Source: JBOHBN01 sp050698355
Lineage (GTDB): Bacteria > Actinomycetota > Actinomycetes > Streptosporangiales > WHST01
DNA length: 33,678 nt
Direction of reading: 5' to 3'
NCBI GenBank assembly: GCA_050698355.1
Contig: JBOHBN010000064.1
Coordinates: 1 to 33,678 of the forward strand
Part shown: in pieces, positions 16,152 through 23,724 of the stretch
Layout of the letters: every line of letters starts with the position of its first letter
Numbering within the stretch: the stretch's first letter is position 1
Notes under the pieces: generated by a model
Seen by the model: only the letters and a program-made list of their open reading frames with translations
Database searches by the model: none
What the model was told of the DNA's origin: nothing
Made by a program: the position numbers and the translations under genes

Positions 16152-17992
16152 TCCGCCCGGTCGACCGCGTCGACTTCACGTTCTCACCGAGCGGAGACTA
16201 CGCCGTCTGCCTACGGTGCGCCGACGACCAGGTCAGCCTCGAGCGGTGGACGCTGACCAGCCGGGTTCCCTCCATCGAGCCGCTTACTGTCGCTGTCGAC
16301 CGGGGAACGACAACGTTGCCGCTCGACGACGGTCAGGTCGCGATCCTGCGCAGTGACGGGACGGACCCAAGCGCACCGCACCGCGTCGGCACCGTCCATC
16401 CGGCAACCGGAACGGTGCGCCAGCTCGGCGAGATTCCTGCCGTACTCGGTGCCTACCTCGTGCCGAGCCCCGAGCCCGGCACGCTGGCGTTCGTCGTCGC
16501 CCGGCACGACCCGGAGCACTCGAGCATCTGGCGGCTGCCCGCCGGGGCACGGGGGGTCGAGAAGGTCGTCGGGGTTCCGGGCTGCCTGTCGGGCGGGGTG
16601 TGGCTCGACAGTGAGGCACGGCTGCTGGCAGCCAACCAGACGTCCCCGAGCCACACGTCGAGCGGCGTCGTCGTCGACATGCACGATGGCACCTGGCGGC
16701 GCATCTGGTCCATGTCGAGGCGCAGCAACGACCGGATCACGCTGTACAGCCCACGTTCGCGGTTGCTCGTACTCACCACCGACGTTTCCGGCGAGGAGCG
16801 CATCGGTTGGGGCTCGCTCGGCCGGAGCGAGGTCCGGTTCCCCGAGAACCTGCACCAGCCGGCCTCGCCCTGGCGTGCGTGGGCGCTGGACCCTCGAGGT
16901 GAACGCGTCCTGACGCATCGAGTGACCGGCGCGGTCAGCAGGCTCAGCATCGTCACGCCGGCCAGCGAGAGCGTGGAGCCGCTCGACGTGCCCGCCGGCA
17001 TCGCGAGCGGTCCGGCATCGTGGTCGGAAACGTTCCTCAGGGTCCCGTTCTCCTCCCCCAGATGTCCGCCCACGCTCGCTACCGTCGCCTTGGACTCACG
17101 ACGACCGGAGCGTCGAACCACCGTCCACGAGGATCGGTCGGCTACCTGGGCCGCAGCCGAGCTCGTCCAGCTCGACGGCCCGAGCCGCCCGATCGAGGCG
17201 ATCGCCTACGGCGGCGCCCGGTGGCGGCGCGCCCCGGTCCTCGTCGTCGCCTTGCACGGAGGACCGCTGTCGGCATGGGGGTTCGAGTTCCAGCCCCTGT
17301 TCCAGGCTCTCTCCGCAGCCGGCGCGGCCATCGTCGCGCCCAACTACCGCGGCAGCACCGGCTACGGCGACGAGCACCTCCGAAGCGTCATCGGGTCCTG
17401 GGGCGGCCCCGACCTGGACGACGTCTCTCACCTGGCCCGGCGTCTTGATCGCGAGCGGGCGCCGTTGGGTCTGCCCGCACCGGTCGTGCTCGGCGTGAGC
17501 TACGGGGCGTACCTGGCGCTGCTGGCGGCCTGCCACGAACCCCAGCTGTGGTCGGCGTGCGTCGCGCTGGCCCCGTTCCTTTCCGGGCCACGCTTGCATG
17601 CGGGTACGCGCGACCCAGCGGTACGGGACCGGATCGAGCGGCTCGGCGGTCTCGCGCACGCCGAGTACCCCGAGCGCTCCAACGACGTGCTGGACGTCTG
17701 CGAGGCGCTTCGCGCCCCGCTCCTGCTGGTGCACGGCACCCGCGACCTCACCATCCCGGTGGAGCAGTCGCGGGAGCTGGTACGGCGCCCCGTCGCGAGA
17801 GCCGATGGTGATGCGGCGAGGGAGTACCTCGAGGTCGAGGCCGACCACGAGGAAGTGACTTTGGCGCGGCGTGACGCGCTGCGTCGGAGGATCGTGCGGT
17901 TCTGCCTCAGCCGGTCACGGCTGGCGCGGCGACCGGACGATCGCACGACACACCACGTGGCTAAGGAGGTGGAACATCATGCAGCTCAATGA
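16148..17992 (+). CDS. S9 prolyl-oligopeptidase-family protease, probable leader peptidase
   Basis: A 614-aa serine peptidase with an N-terminal propeller-like domain (~1-350) and a C-terminal alpha/beta-hydrolase domain. The catalytic triad can be read as Ser451 (GVSYGAY), Asp533 (HGTRDLTIP) and His567 (EADHEEV); HGGPLSAWGFEFQ and NYRGSTGYG are typical S9 motifs. No signal peptide is seen, so it should act in the cytoplasm. POP-family enzymes such as FlaP remove leaders of class III lanthipeptides by cutting after proline; the precursor encoded next has Pro16 and Pro20 in its leader. The gene begins inside the synthetase stop (ATGA) and its last 14 nt overlap the precursor gene. The hydrophilic, His-rich C-terminal tail may partly reflect that overlap. 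Confidence 0.9.
   Translation: MIRPVDRVDFTFSPSGDYAVCLRCADDQVSLERWTLTSRVPSIEPLTVAVDRGTTTLPLDDGQVAILRSDGTDPSAPHRVGTVHPATGTVRQLGEIPAVLGAYLVPSPEPGTLAFVVARHDPEHSSIWRLPAGARGVEKVVGVPGCLSGGVWLDSEARLLAANQTSPSHTSSGVVVDMHDGTWRRIWSMSRRSNDRITLYSPRSRLLVLTTDVSGEERIGWGSLGRSEVRFPENLHQPASPWRAWALDPRGERVLTHRVTGAVSRLSIVTPASESVEPLDVPAGIASGPASWSETFLRVPFSSPRCPPTLATVALDSRRPERRTTVHEDRSATWAAAELVQLDGPSRPIEAIAYGGARWRRAPVLVVALHGGPLSAWGFEFQPLFQALSAAGAAIVAPNYRGSTGYGDEHLRSVIGSWGGPDLDDVSHLARRLDRERAPLGLPAPVVLGVSYGAYLALLAACHEPQLWSACVALAPFLSGPRLHAGTRDPAVRDRIERLGGLAHAEYPERSNDVLDVCEALRAPLLLVHGTRDLTIPVEQSRELVRRPVARADGDAAREYLEVEADHEEVTLARRDALRRRIVRFCLSRSRLARRPDDRTTHHVAKEVEHHAAQ
17963..17970 (+). promoter_or_regulatory. Strong Shine-Dalgarno for the precursor, inside the protease gene
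   Basis: AAGGAGGT lies 8 nt before the ATG at 17979 and within the coding sequence of the protease, whose stop is at 17990-17992. It is the best ribosome binding site in the cluster and suits high-level precursor synthesis with translational coupling. Confidence 0.85.
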
Positions 17993-18173
17993 CTTCGACC
18001 TGGTTGCCTCACTGCAGGCATTGCCAGAGACGGACCCCATCGAGATCGACGGTGTCCAGTTCGGGCACGGCGGTGGCGGTGGCGGCGGCGCGCGGACGTG
18101 CAACTCCGCGTGTCTGATCCTCACGGTCAACGTCCTCCAGACGGTCTGTGCCGTCTTCGCTACCTGCGCGTAG
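17979..18173 (+). CDS. Lanthipeptide precursor peptide (64 aa)
   Basis: A 64-aa RiPP precursor. The acidic, helix-prone leader (start MQLNDFDLVASLQALPETDP) resembles class III leaders with an LQxL element and contains Pro16 and Pro20, possible POP sites. Residues 31-37 are a run of seven glycines. The core (TCNSACLILTV, then NVLQTVCAVFATCA) has Cys at 41, 45, 57 and 63 and Ser/Thr at 40, 43, 49, 55 and 62, enough for up to four thioether rings. There is no Ser-x2-Ser-x(2-5)-Cys labionin pattern, which agrees with a zinc-type cyclase making simple lanthionines. The core is hydrophobic and uncharged. I do not recognise it as a described lanthipeptide. Precursor identity is inferred from position and composition. 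Confidence 0.88.
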   Translation: MQLNDFDLVASLQALPETDPIEIDGVQFGHGGGGGGGARTCNSACLILTVNVLQTVCAVFATCA

Positions 18174-18192
18174 CGCCAGGTGAGGGGCTGAC

Positions 18193-18218
18193 CGGCCAGC
18201 CAGGACATTGACTGGCCG
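18193..18218. promoter_or_regulatory. Short hairpin after the precursor gene
   Basis: Arms CGGCCAG (18193-18199) and CTGGCCG (18212-18218) with a 12-nt loop, 19 nt after the precursor stop. Together with the larger hairpin that follows, it could protect the 3' end of the precursor mRNA or reduce read-through into the exporter genes. Confidence 0.5.
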
Positions 18219-18222
18219 AAAG

Positions 18223-18265
18223 GACCGGGCACGGAGGCGAGTAGCAGTCGCCTCCGGGCCCGGTC
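18223..18265 (+). terminator. Long hairpin between precursor and exporter genes (attenuator-like)
   Basis: Arms GACCGGGC-A-CGGAGGCGA (18223-18240) and TCGCCTCCG-G-GCCCGGTC (18248-18265) with a 7-nt loop: 17 pairs and one A-G mismatch. It is followed by TACCCGG, not a T-tract, so it is more likely an attenuator or RNA-stability element than a full terminator, giving more precursor than exporter. Confidence 0.65.
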
Positions 18266-18295
18266 TACCCGGAGCCTAGCCAATAGGGAGGCGAG

Positions 18296-20107
18296 GTGGC
18301 GTTGTCCGGTCGGCTAGGGGGTGCGCTTGTCCGCCTGATCGGGCCTCGGCTCCCACCCGACGCCCTGCGGTCGGCCGGGACGACCGTCCTCCGGCAGAGC
18401 TTGGCGAGACACCGCGGCCTGGCGGTGACGCTCGCGGTCGTCACCGCCGTCGGCATCGGCACGACCCTGCTGCTGCCGGGCGCGCTGGCCCAGGCCATCG
18501 ACGCGGTCGGGAGCCGACAGGAATTCCCGACGGCTCTCGGCGAGCTGATCGCCCTCCTCGTCATCGCCACGGTGCTCGACGCCGTCGACGATCTCGCCAG
18601 CGACTATTACGGCAGCTACCTGACCGCCGGCTTCAGGCGCGGCCTGCTCGGTCGTGCCATGGCGCTCGGCGTCCCCGGGCAGCGCCGGTTCCCACCGGGC
18701 GATCTGCTCTCCCGCCTCACCATCAACGCGGGCGCACCAGCGGGGTTCGTCCCGGTGCTGATGTCCGCAATCGCAACCCTGCTGGTTTCTGTCGGCGCCG
18801 TCGTGGCCCTGGCACTGATCCAGGTGTGGCTCGCCGCCACCTTCCTGGTCGGCGTTCCTGTCGCGATCGCCCTCCTGCGGCTTCTCGTCGCCCGCGCCGC
18901 CGAACCGTTTACCCGCTACCAGGAGCTCCTCGCCGGCGTGATCACCCGCCTGCTCGACGCGGTCCGCGGCGCCCGCACCATCCGCGCCAGCGGCACCGCG
19001 GACAGGGAGGCCGAGCGGATCCTGAAGCCGCTCCCCGAGCTGAACGCGATCGGGAGGCGAGGGTGGGCGGTCCAGCGCATGGCCAGCTGGCAGATGACGC
19101 TCCTCGTACCGATGCTGCAGGTGCTGGTGCTATCCGTCGCGGGTGTCCTGGTCGCGGCGCAACAGGTCACCGCCGGGGAGTTCGTCGCCGCCGCGTCGTA
19201 CGTCGTGCTCGCGCTGCGCTCGGTCGGGCTCGTGGACACCGTCACCTCGCTGATCTCCTGCCAGGTAGGCGCCGGCCGCGTGGGCGAGGTGCTGCAGGCG
19301 ACTCCGGCCGCCCCGCAGCCCGAGAGCCCGCTGCCGGTTCCCGCGGGCGCAGGTCGCCTCGAACTCTCCGGAATCACCGTGCGCTACGACGATCGCGTGG
19401 TGCTCGACGACCTCGACCTCGTGGTGCCGGCCGGAGCCAGCGTCGCCGTCGTAGGACGGTCGGGTACGGGGAAGAGTGTGCTGGTGTCGCTCATCGGGCG
19501 GCTGCTCGATCCGGGCTCGGGCGTGGTGTCACTCGACGGGTGCCCCGTCGACCGGATGGACCTGACGGCGTTGCGGCGGACGGTCACCTACGCCTTCGAG
19601 GTTCCCGCCCTGCTCGGATCGACGGTGCACGACATGATCGCCTACGGGAGACCCGAGGCGTCCAGGGTCGCGGTGGAGGCTGCAGCCGCCGCGGCGCAGG
19701 CGGACGCCTTCATCCGGCTCCTCCCGGACGGCTACGACACCCCGCTCGACCGCGCGCCGATGTCCGGCGGCGAGCTCCAGCGCCTGGGATTGGCGCGGGC
19801 CGTGCTGGCCGAGGCGCGGGTGATCGTGCTCGACGACGCGACCAGCAGCTTGGACACCGCCACCGAGGTGCGGGTGGCGCAAACACTGGGACGCCTGCTC
19901 GCGCAGCGTACCGCCGTCATCGTGGCCTACCGTACGTCGACAGCGGCGCGCGCCGATCTCGTCGCGTGGCTCGACGGCGGCCGGATCCGGGCGCTCGCTC
20001 CGCATGCCGACCTGTGGCACGACCCCGGCTACCGGGCGGTGTTCGCCGCGGCTCCCGACGGCGCCGAGGTCGCGCCGTACTCGATCGACGCGGGGGTGGC
20101 GAGGTGA
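18296..20107 (+). CDS. ABC exporter half-transporter, degenerate catalytic motifs (lanthipeptide export)
   Basis: A 603-aa half-size ABC exporter: a membrane domain of about six helices (~40-320) and a C-terminal NBD. Walker A is GRSGTGKS (387-394) and the signature is MSGGE (489-493). Several catalytic residues are altered: the Q-loop reads TYAFEVPALL without the usual Gln, Walker B is VIVLDDATSSLD with Asp514 in place of the catalytic Glu, and the H-loop has Tyr545 in place of His (VAYRTST). It would therefore supply the degenerate ATP site of a heterodimer with the next gene product. There is no C39 peptidase domain, consistent with leader removal by the POP protease. GTG start with AGGGAGG upstream; the stop overlaps the next start. 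Confidence 0.92.
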   Translation: MALSGRLGGALVRLIGPRLPPDALRSAGTTVLRQSLARHRGLAVTLAVVTAVGIGTTLLLPGALAQAIDAVGSRQEFPTALGELIALLVIATVLDAVDDLASDYYGSYLTAGFRRGLLGRAMALGVPGQRRFPPGDLLSRLTINAGAPAGFVPVLMSAIATLLVSVGAVVALALIQVWLAATFLVGVPVAIALLRLLVARAAEPFTRYQELLAGVITRLLDAVRGARTIRASGTADREAERILKPLPELNAIGRRGWAVQRMASWQMTLLVPMLQVLVLSVAGVLVAAQQVTAGEFVAAASYVVLALRSVGLVDTVTSLISCQVGAGRVGEVLQATPAAPQPESPLPVPAGAGRLELSGITVRYDDRVVLDDLDLVVPAGASVAVVGRSGTGKSVLVSLIGRLLDPGSGVVSLDGCPVDRMDLTALRRTVTYAFEVPALLGSTVHDMIAYGRPEASRVAVEAAAAAAQADAFIRLLPDGYDTPLDRAPMSGGELQRLGLARAVLAEARVIVLDDATSSLDTATEVRVAQTLGRLLAQRTAVIVAYRTSTAARADLVAWLDGGRIRALAPHADLWHDPGYRAVFAAAPDGAEVAPYSIDAGVAR

Positions 20108-21837
20108 GCCTTGCGGCCGGAGCAGCGCTTCTCGGGAACCGCCTGCACCCCCACCGCCGCGCACTCGTAATGCTGACCACCTGGTCGCTCGTCGAGGCGC
20201 TTCCCGCCTTCGTCTCCGGTCTGTTCGTGGCGCAGGCTCTCGACCAGGGCTTCCTGCGAGGCGATCCGCTGAGCGGGTTCACCTGGCTCGCCGCGCTCGC
20301 CGCGCTGTACGCCATCGGTTCCCTCGGCACACGGCAGGTCTACCCGCGGCTGGCCGACACCGTCGAACCCCTGCGCGACTCCCTGGTGACCGAGGTGGTC
20401 CAGGCGTCCCTTCGTCGCGCGCTCGGCGGCGACACGGACGCGGCCGGGTCGGGAGCCTCCCAGGCGACGGTCCAGGTGGAGACCGTGCGCGCGCTCTTCT
20501 CCACGCTGCTGCGAAACATGCGCCAGCTCGTCGTCTCCAGCATCGCGGCGATCGCGGGACTCACGGTGCTCTCTCCCCTGCTCGCACTCGTCGCCGGTGG
20601 GTGCGTGCTGGTCGCGTTAGCCCTGTTCTGCCTCCTCCTTCCTCGCCTGGTGGCGCGGGAGCGCGCCGTGGTGCTGCTCGGCGAGCAGGTCGGCGCCGCT
20701 GCCGCACCGGTGTTCGCCGGCATGCGCGACGTGGTTGCCTGCGCGGGTGAACAGCGAGCCGAACGGGAGGTCGGTGCGGTCGTGGAGTCCGCAGCGGCCG
20801 CGGAACGGTCCTTTGCCCGAGCATGGGTGTTGCGCCTTCCCATAGTGACGCTCGGTGCGCATCTGCCCCTCCTGATCCTCCTGGCGCTCTCGCCGTGGCT
20901 GGTCGCGGACGGGCGGCTCACGATCGGGCAGGTCGCGGGCGGCGCCGTCTACCTGTTCAGCGGCCTGCAGCCGGCGATCCAGGTGCTGGTCAGCACGGGA
21001 GGAACGGTGCTGACCAGCCTCGGCGTGGTGCTCGCCCGGCTCGCCGAGACGTGCCAACAGCCGGCGAGCACCGGCGAGCAGGCCGCACTGTCGCCTGCGC
21101 GACACGACCTCGACGTCGCGGGCGCGACCTTCGCGTACTCCGACCACGCCACGCCGGTCATCTCCGACCTCGACCTCGCCATCCCCGCGGGCAGGCACCT
21201 GGCCGTCGTCGGACCGAGCGGCGCGGGCAAGTCGACCCTTGCCAACCTGCTCGCCGGCCTGGTCGTACCGCAGCGCGGCAGCATCACGCTGGGTGGGACA
21301 CCCCTGGAAACGGTCGACCGGCGGCACCTACGGCGCACGGTGGCGCTCATCCCGCAGGAGGCGTACGTCTTCGCCGGCACCGTACGCGAGAACCTCAGCT
21401 ACCTGCGGCCGGAGGCGCCGACCGCCGCGATCGACGACGCGGTCGTCCGCATCGGTCTCGAGGGCACGCTCGCCCGCCTGGGCGGGGTCGACGGCGAGAT
21501 CGAACCGAACGGCGGCACGCTCTCCCCGGGGGAGTGCCAGCTCATTGCCCTCGCCAGGGTGTACCTCTCGACCGCGGACGTCGTCATCCTGGACGAGGGC
21601 ACCTGTCACCTCGACCCCGTCGCCGAGGCACGAGCGGAGCAAGCGTTCGCGATGCGCGGCGGCACCCTCGTCGTCATCGCGCACCGGATGTCCTCGGCGC
21701 TGCGCGCTGAGGAGATCTTGTGTATGGACGGTACGAATTTGATCCACGGGACGCACGACGAGCTGCTCCGGTCCAGCCGGACCTACGCGGAGCTCGTCGG
21801 CTACTGGACCGACACCCCCTACGACGCGCGGGCCTGA
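20104..21837 (+). CDS. ABC exporter half-transporter, catalytic partner (lanthipeptide export)
   Basis: A 577-aa half-transporter with an N-terminal membrane domain (~20-310) and a C-terminal NBD. Walker A is GPSGAGKS (370-377), the Q-loop is LIPQEAYVF, Walker B is VVILDEGTCHLDP with Glu498, and the H-loop is VIAHRMSSA with His527: all canonical. Its signature is LSPGE (473-477), a deviation from LSGGQ. The paired proteins thus complement each other, as in asymmetric heterodimeric exporters of the TM287/288 kind. The GTG start shares GTGA with the upstream stop. AmfA/AmfB or RamA/RamB pairs in SapB-type clusters are the closest functional analogy; the inferred role is export of the modified peptide. 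Confidence 0.92.
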   Translation: MSLAAGAALLGNRLHPHRRALVMLTTWSLVEALPAFVSGLFVAQALDQGFLRGDPLSGFTWLAALAALYAIGSLGTRQVYPRLADTVEPLRDSLVTEVVQASLRRALGGDTDAAGSGASQATVQVETVRALFSTLLRNMRQLVVSSIAAIAGLTVLSPLLALVAGGCVLVALALFCLLLPRLVARERAVVLLGEQVGAAAAPVFAGMRDVVACAGEQRAEREVGAVVESAAAAERSFARAWVLRLPIVTLGAHLPLLILLALSPWLVADGRLTIGQVAGGAVYLFSGLQPAIQVLVSTGGTVLTSLGVVLARLAETCQQPASTGEQAALSPARHDLDVAGATFAYSDHATPVISDLDLAIPAGRHLAVVGPSGAGKSTLANLLAGLVVPQRGSITLGGTPLETVDRRHLRRTVALIPQEAYVFAGTVRENLSYLRPEAPTAAIDDAVVRIGLEGTLARLGGVDGEIEPNGGTLSPGECQLIALARVYLSTADVVILDEGTCHLDPVAEARAEQAFAMRGGTLVVIAHRMSSALRAEEILCMDGTNLIHGTHDELLRSSRTYAELVGYWTDTPYDARA

Positions 21838-21904
21838 CCCGCGAAGCACTGTCGGTGGGCAGCGGTAGGCAGGACGCCTACGCAGTTCGTGGGAGGAGGC
21901 GCAC

Positions 21905-22444
21905 ATGCGCTGGTCGGAGATGGAGAGCAGGCAGCCGCGCCTGGCCGAGCTCGGGCGTAGGCGCCTGCTCGCGCCGGGTGTCGTCCTGGTGGCGACGATC
22001 CGGCGTGACGGCGCGCCCAGGCTCAGCCCCGTGGAGCCGTTGGTGATGGACGGCGACCTGTGGCTCTCGATGTTGTGGGGGTCGACGAAGGCCGCGGACC
22101 TGGCTCGCGATACACGGATCCTCGTGCACAGCGTGATCACGGGTCGCGACGGCGGTGAGGGTGAGTACAAGGTACGGGGCACAGCACACGCCGAGAGCGA
22201 CCCAGCCGTGCAACGCCGCTACGCCGATGCGGTCACGGAGAGCCTCGGCTGGCGTCCGAAGCCCGGACGGTTCCACCTTTTCTCGGTCGACCTGCACGAC
22301 GTCACCTTCATCCGGTACGTCGACGCGACCGGCGACCAGTTCGTGACCCGCTGGCCCGACGAACGCGAGTTCGTCCGCCACGGCACCTCAGCCACCTCGC
22401 TGGGTGACCCGCAGGCGCATCACGAGCTACTGACGAGGGCGTAG
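21905..22444 (+). CDS. PPOX-fold (pyridoxamine 5'-phosphate oxidase-like) flavin/F420-binding protein
   Basis: A 179-aa split-barrel protein of the PPOX superfamily. The typical N-terminal pattern is visible: LVATIRRDGAPRLSPVEPLV, then DGDLWLSMLWGSTKAADLARD and ILVHSVITGRDGGEGEYKVRG. Members bind FMN or F420 and catalyse redox reactions, or serve as heme- or flavin-binding proteins; substrate and cofactor cannot be fixed here. The ATG has an excellent ribosome binding site (GGGAGGAGG, 21891-21899). It starts 67 nt after the second exporter gene on the same strand, so it may be the last member of the lanthipeptide operon, but an unrelated housekeeping role is equally possible. Confidence 0.85.
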   Translation: MRWSEMESRQPRLAELGRRRLLAPGVVLVATIRRDGAPRLSPVEPLVMDGDLWLSMLWGSTKAADLARDTRILVHSVITGRDGGEGEYKVRGTAHAESDPAVQRRYADAVTESLGWRPKPGRFHLFSVDLHDVTFIRYVDATGDQFVTRWPDEREFVRHGTSATSLGDPQAHHELLTRA

Positions 22445-22479
22445 CGAACCGACAATCCAGACCCGGCGTGCCCGGCGCC

Positions 22480-22485
22480 TACGAT
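22480..22485 (+). promoter_or_regulatory. -10 element for a probably leaderless MFS transcript
   Basis: TACGAT, then 6 nt, then GTG (22492) is the arrangement typical of leaderless actinobacterial genes. No good -35 is apparent. Confidence 0.45.
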
Positions 22486-22491
22486 GATCAC

Positions 22492-23724
22492 GTGCGGGGA
22501 CCGGGAAACGCTGACGCGCCAGCAGAGCCCCGGCCCGGACCGCGGCGCGCGCTGGTCGCGCTCTGCGTCACCGAGGTGACGAGCTGGGGCGTGCTCTACT
22601 ACGCCTTCCCGGTCATGGTCGGGTCGGTCACGCGCGCCACAGGCTGGTCGCTGGCGCAGGCGATGGGCGGGTTCTCCACCGGCGCACTGGTGTCCGCCAT
22701 CGTGGGCGTGGCCGTCGGACGGCTCATCGACCGGCACGGGCCTCGCCTCGTGATGACCACGGGTTCGGTCCTCGGCGTGCTCGCCACGGTGGCGATAGCG
22801 ACCGCGCCCACGCTCCCGTGGTTCTTCGCGGCATGGATGCTCGCCGGCTGCGCCCAGTCCGCCGTGCTGTACCCGCCGGCGTTCATCGCGCTGACGCGAT
22901 GGTACGGGCCGAAGCGGGTCGGGGCGCTGACCACGCTGACGCTCGTCGGCGGGCTGGCGAGCACCGTCTTCGCGCCGGCCACAGCGTTCCTGCTCGACTA
23001 TCTGGACTGGCGCGGGACGTACCTCGTGCTGGCCGCGGTACTCGGAGCGATCACCATCCCGCTGCACCTCGCCTGCCTCACCGCCCCTTGGCCACGAGCC
23101 GAGCAGTCGCCACATCGGCGCGCGGACACGGTGGCGCACGCCCGCTCCGTGCTGCGCAGCCGGCCGTTCATCGTGCTGATGGTCGCGATGGCAGCCGGCG
23201 CGTTCGGCATGTACGCGGCGACGGTCAACCTCGTACCCCTGCTGACCGCACGAGGGATGAGCACGCATCTCGCCGCGATCGCCCTCGGCCTCTGCGGAGC
23301 GGGGCAGGTACTGGGCCGCCTCGGGTACCAGCCCCTCGCGCGGTGCACGACTCCGCCGGCCCGCACGGGGCTGATCATGGCCGCGGGGGCCGGGAGCGTC
23401 GTCACGCTCGGCCTGCTGCCCGGGCCCGCCGCCGCCCTCATCGTCGTCGCCGTCGTGGCCGGCGCGATCCGCGGCTCGTACACCCTCCTGCAGGCGACGG
23501 CCGTCGCCGACCGCTGGGGCACGCGCGCGTTCGGCCGGGTCAACGGGGTGTTCAACGCGCCCATCGCCGCGGTCATCGCGCTCGCCCCCGGCGGCGGCGC
23601 CCTGCTCGCGGACGGGTTCGGCGGCTATCCGACCGCGTACGCGGTGCTCGCGTTCGTCACTCTCGCGGCGGCCGCACTCGCCGCGGTCACCGGGAAGCCC
23701 GCCGCTCACCCGTCCGGAGGTTGA
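22492..23724 (+). CDS. MFS transporter (12-TM major facilitator)
   Basis: A ~410-aa major facilitator superfamily protein with about twelve hydrophobic segments, cytoplasmic loops with basic patches (GRLIDRHGPRLV after TM2-3) and WRGTYLVLAAVLGA in the middle; the pattern is that of the OxlT/monocarboxylate-like or drug-efflux-like branches. The substrate is unknown. I prefer the GTG at 22492, 6 nt after TACGAT, as a leaderless start; a GTG at 22468 would add 8 residues but has no ribosome binding site. The last 38 bp overlap the 3' end of copA on the opposite strand. It may be unrelated to the lanthipeptide genes or give additional export or immunity. Confidence 0.88.
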   Translation: MRGPGNADAPAEPRPGPRRALVALCVTEVTSWGVLYYAFPVMVGSVTRATGWSLAQAMGGFSTGALVSAIVGVAVGRLIDRHGPRLVMTTGSVLGVLATVAIATAPTLPWFFAAWMLAGCAQSAVLYPPAFIALTRWYGPKRVGALTTLTLVGGLASTVFAPATAFLLDYLDWRGTYLVLAAVLGAITIPLHLACLTAPWPRAEQSPHRRADTVAHARSVLRSRPFIVLMVAMAAGAFGMYAATVNLVPLLTARGMSTHLAAIALGLCGAGQVLGRLGYQPLARCTTPPARTGLIMAAGAGSVVTLGLLPGPAAALIVVAVVAGAIRGSYTLLQATAVADRWGTRAFGRVNGVFNAPIAAVIALAPGGGALLADGFGGYPTAYAVLAFVTLAAAALAAVTGKPAAHPSGG

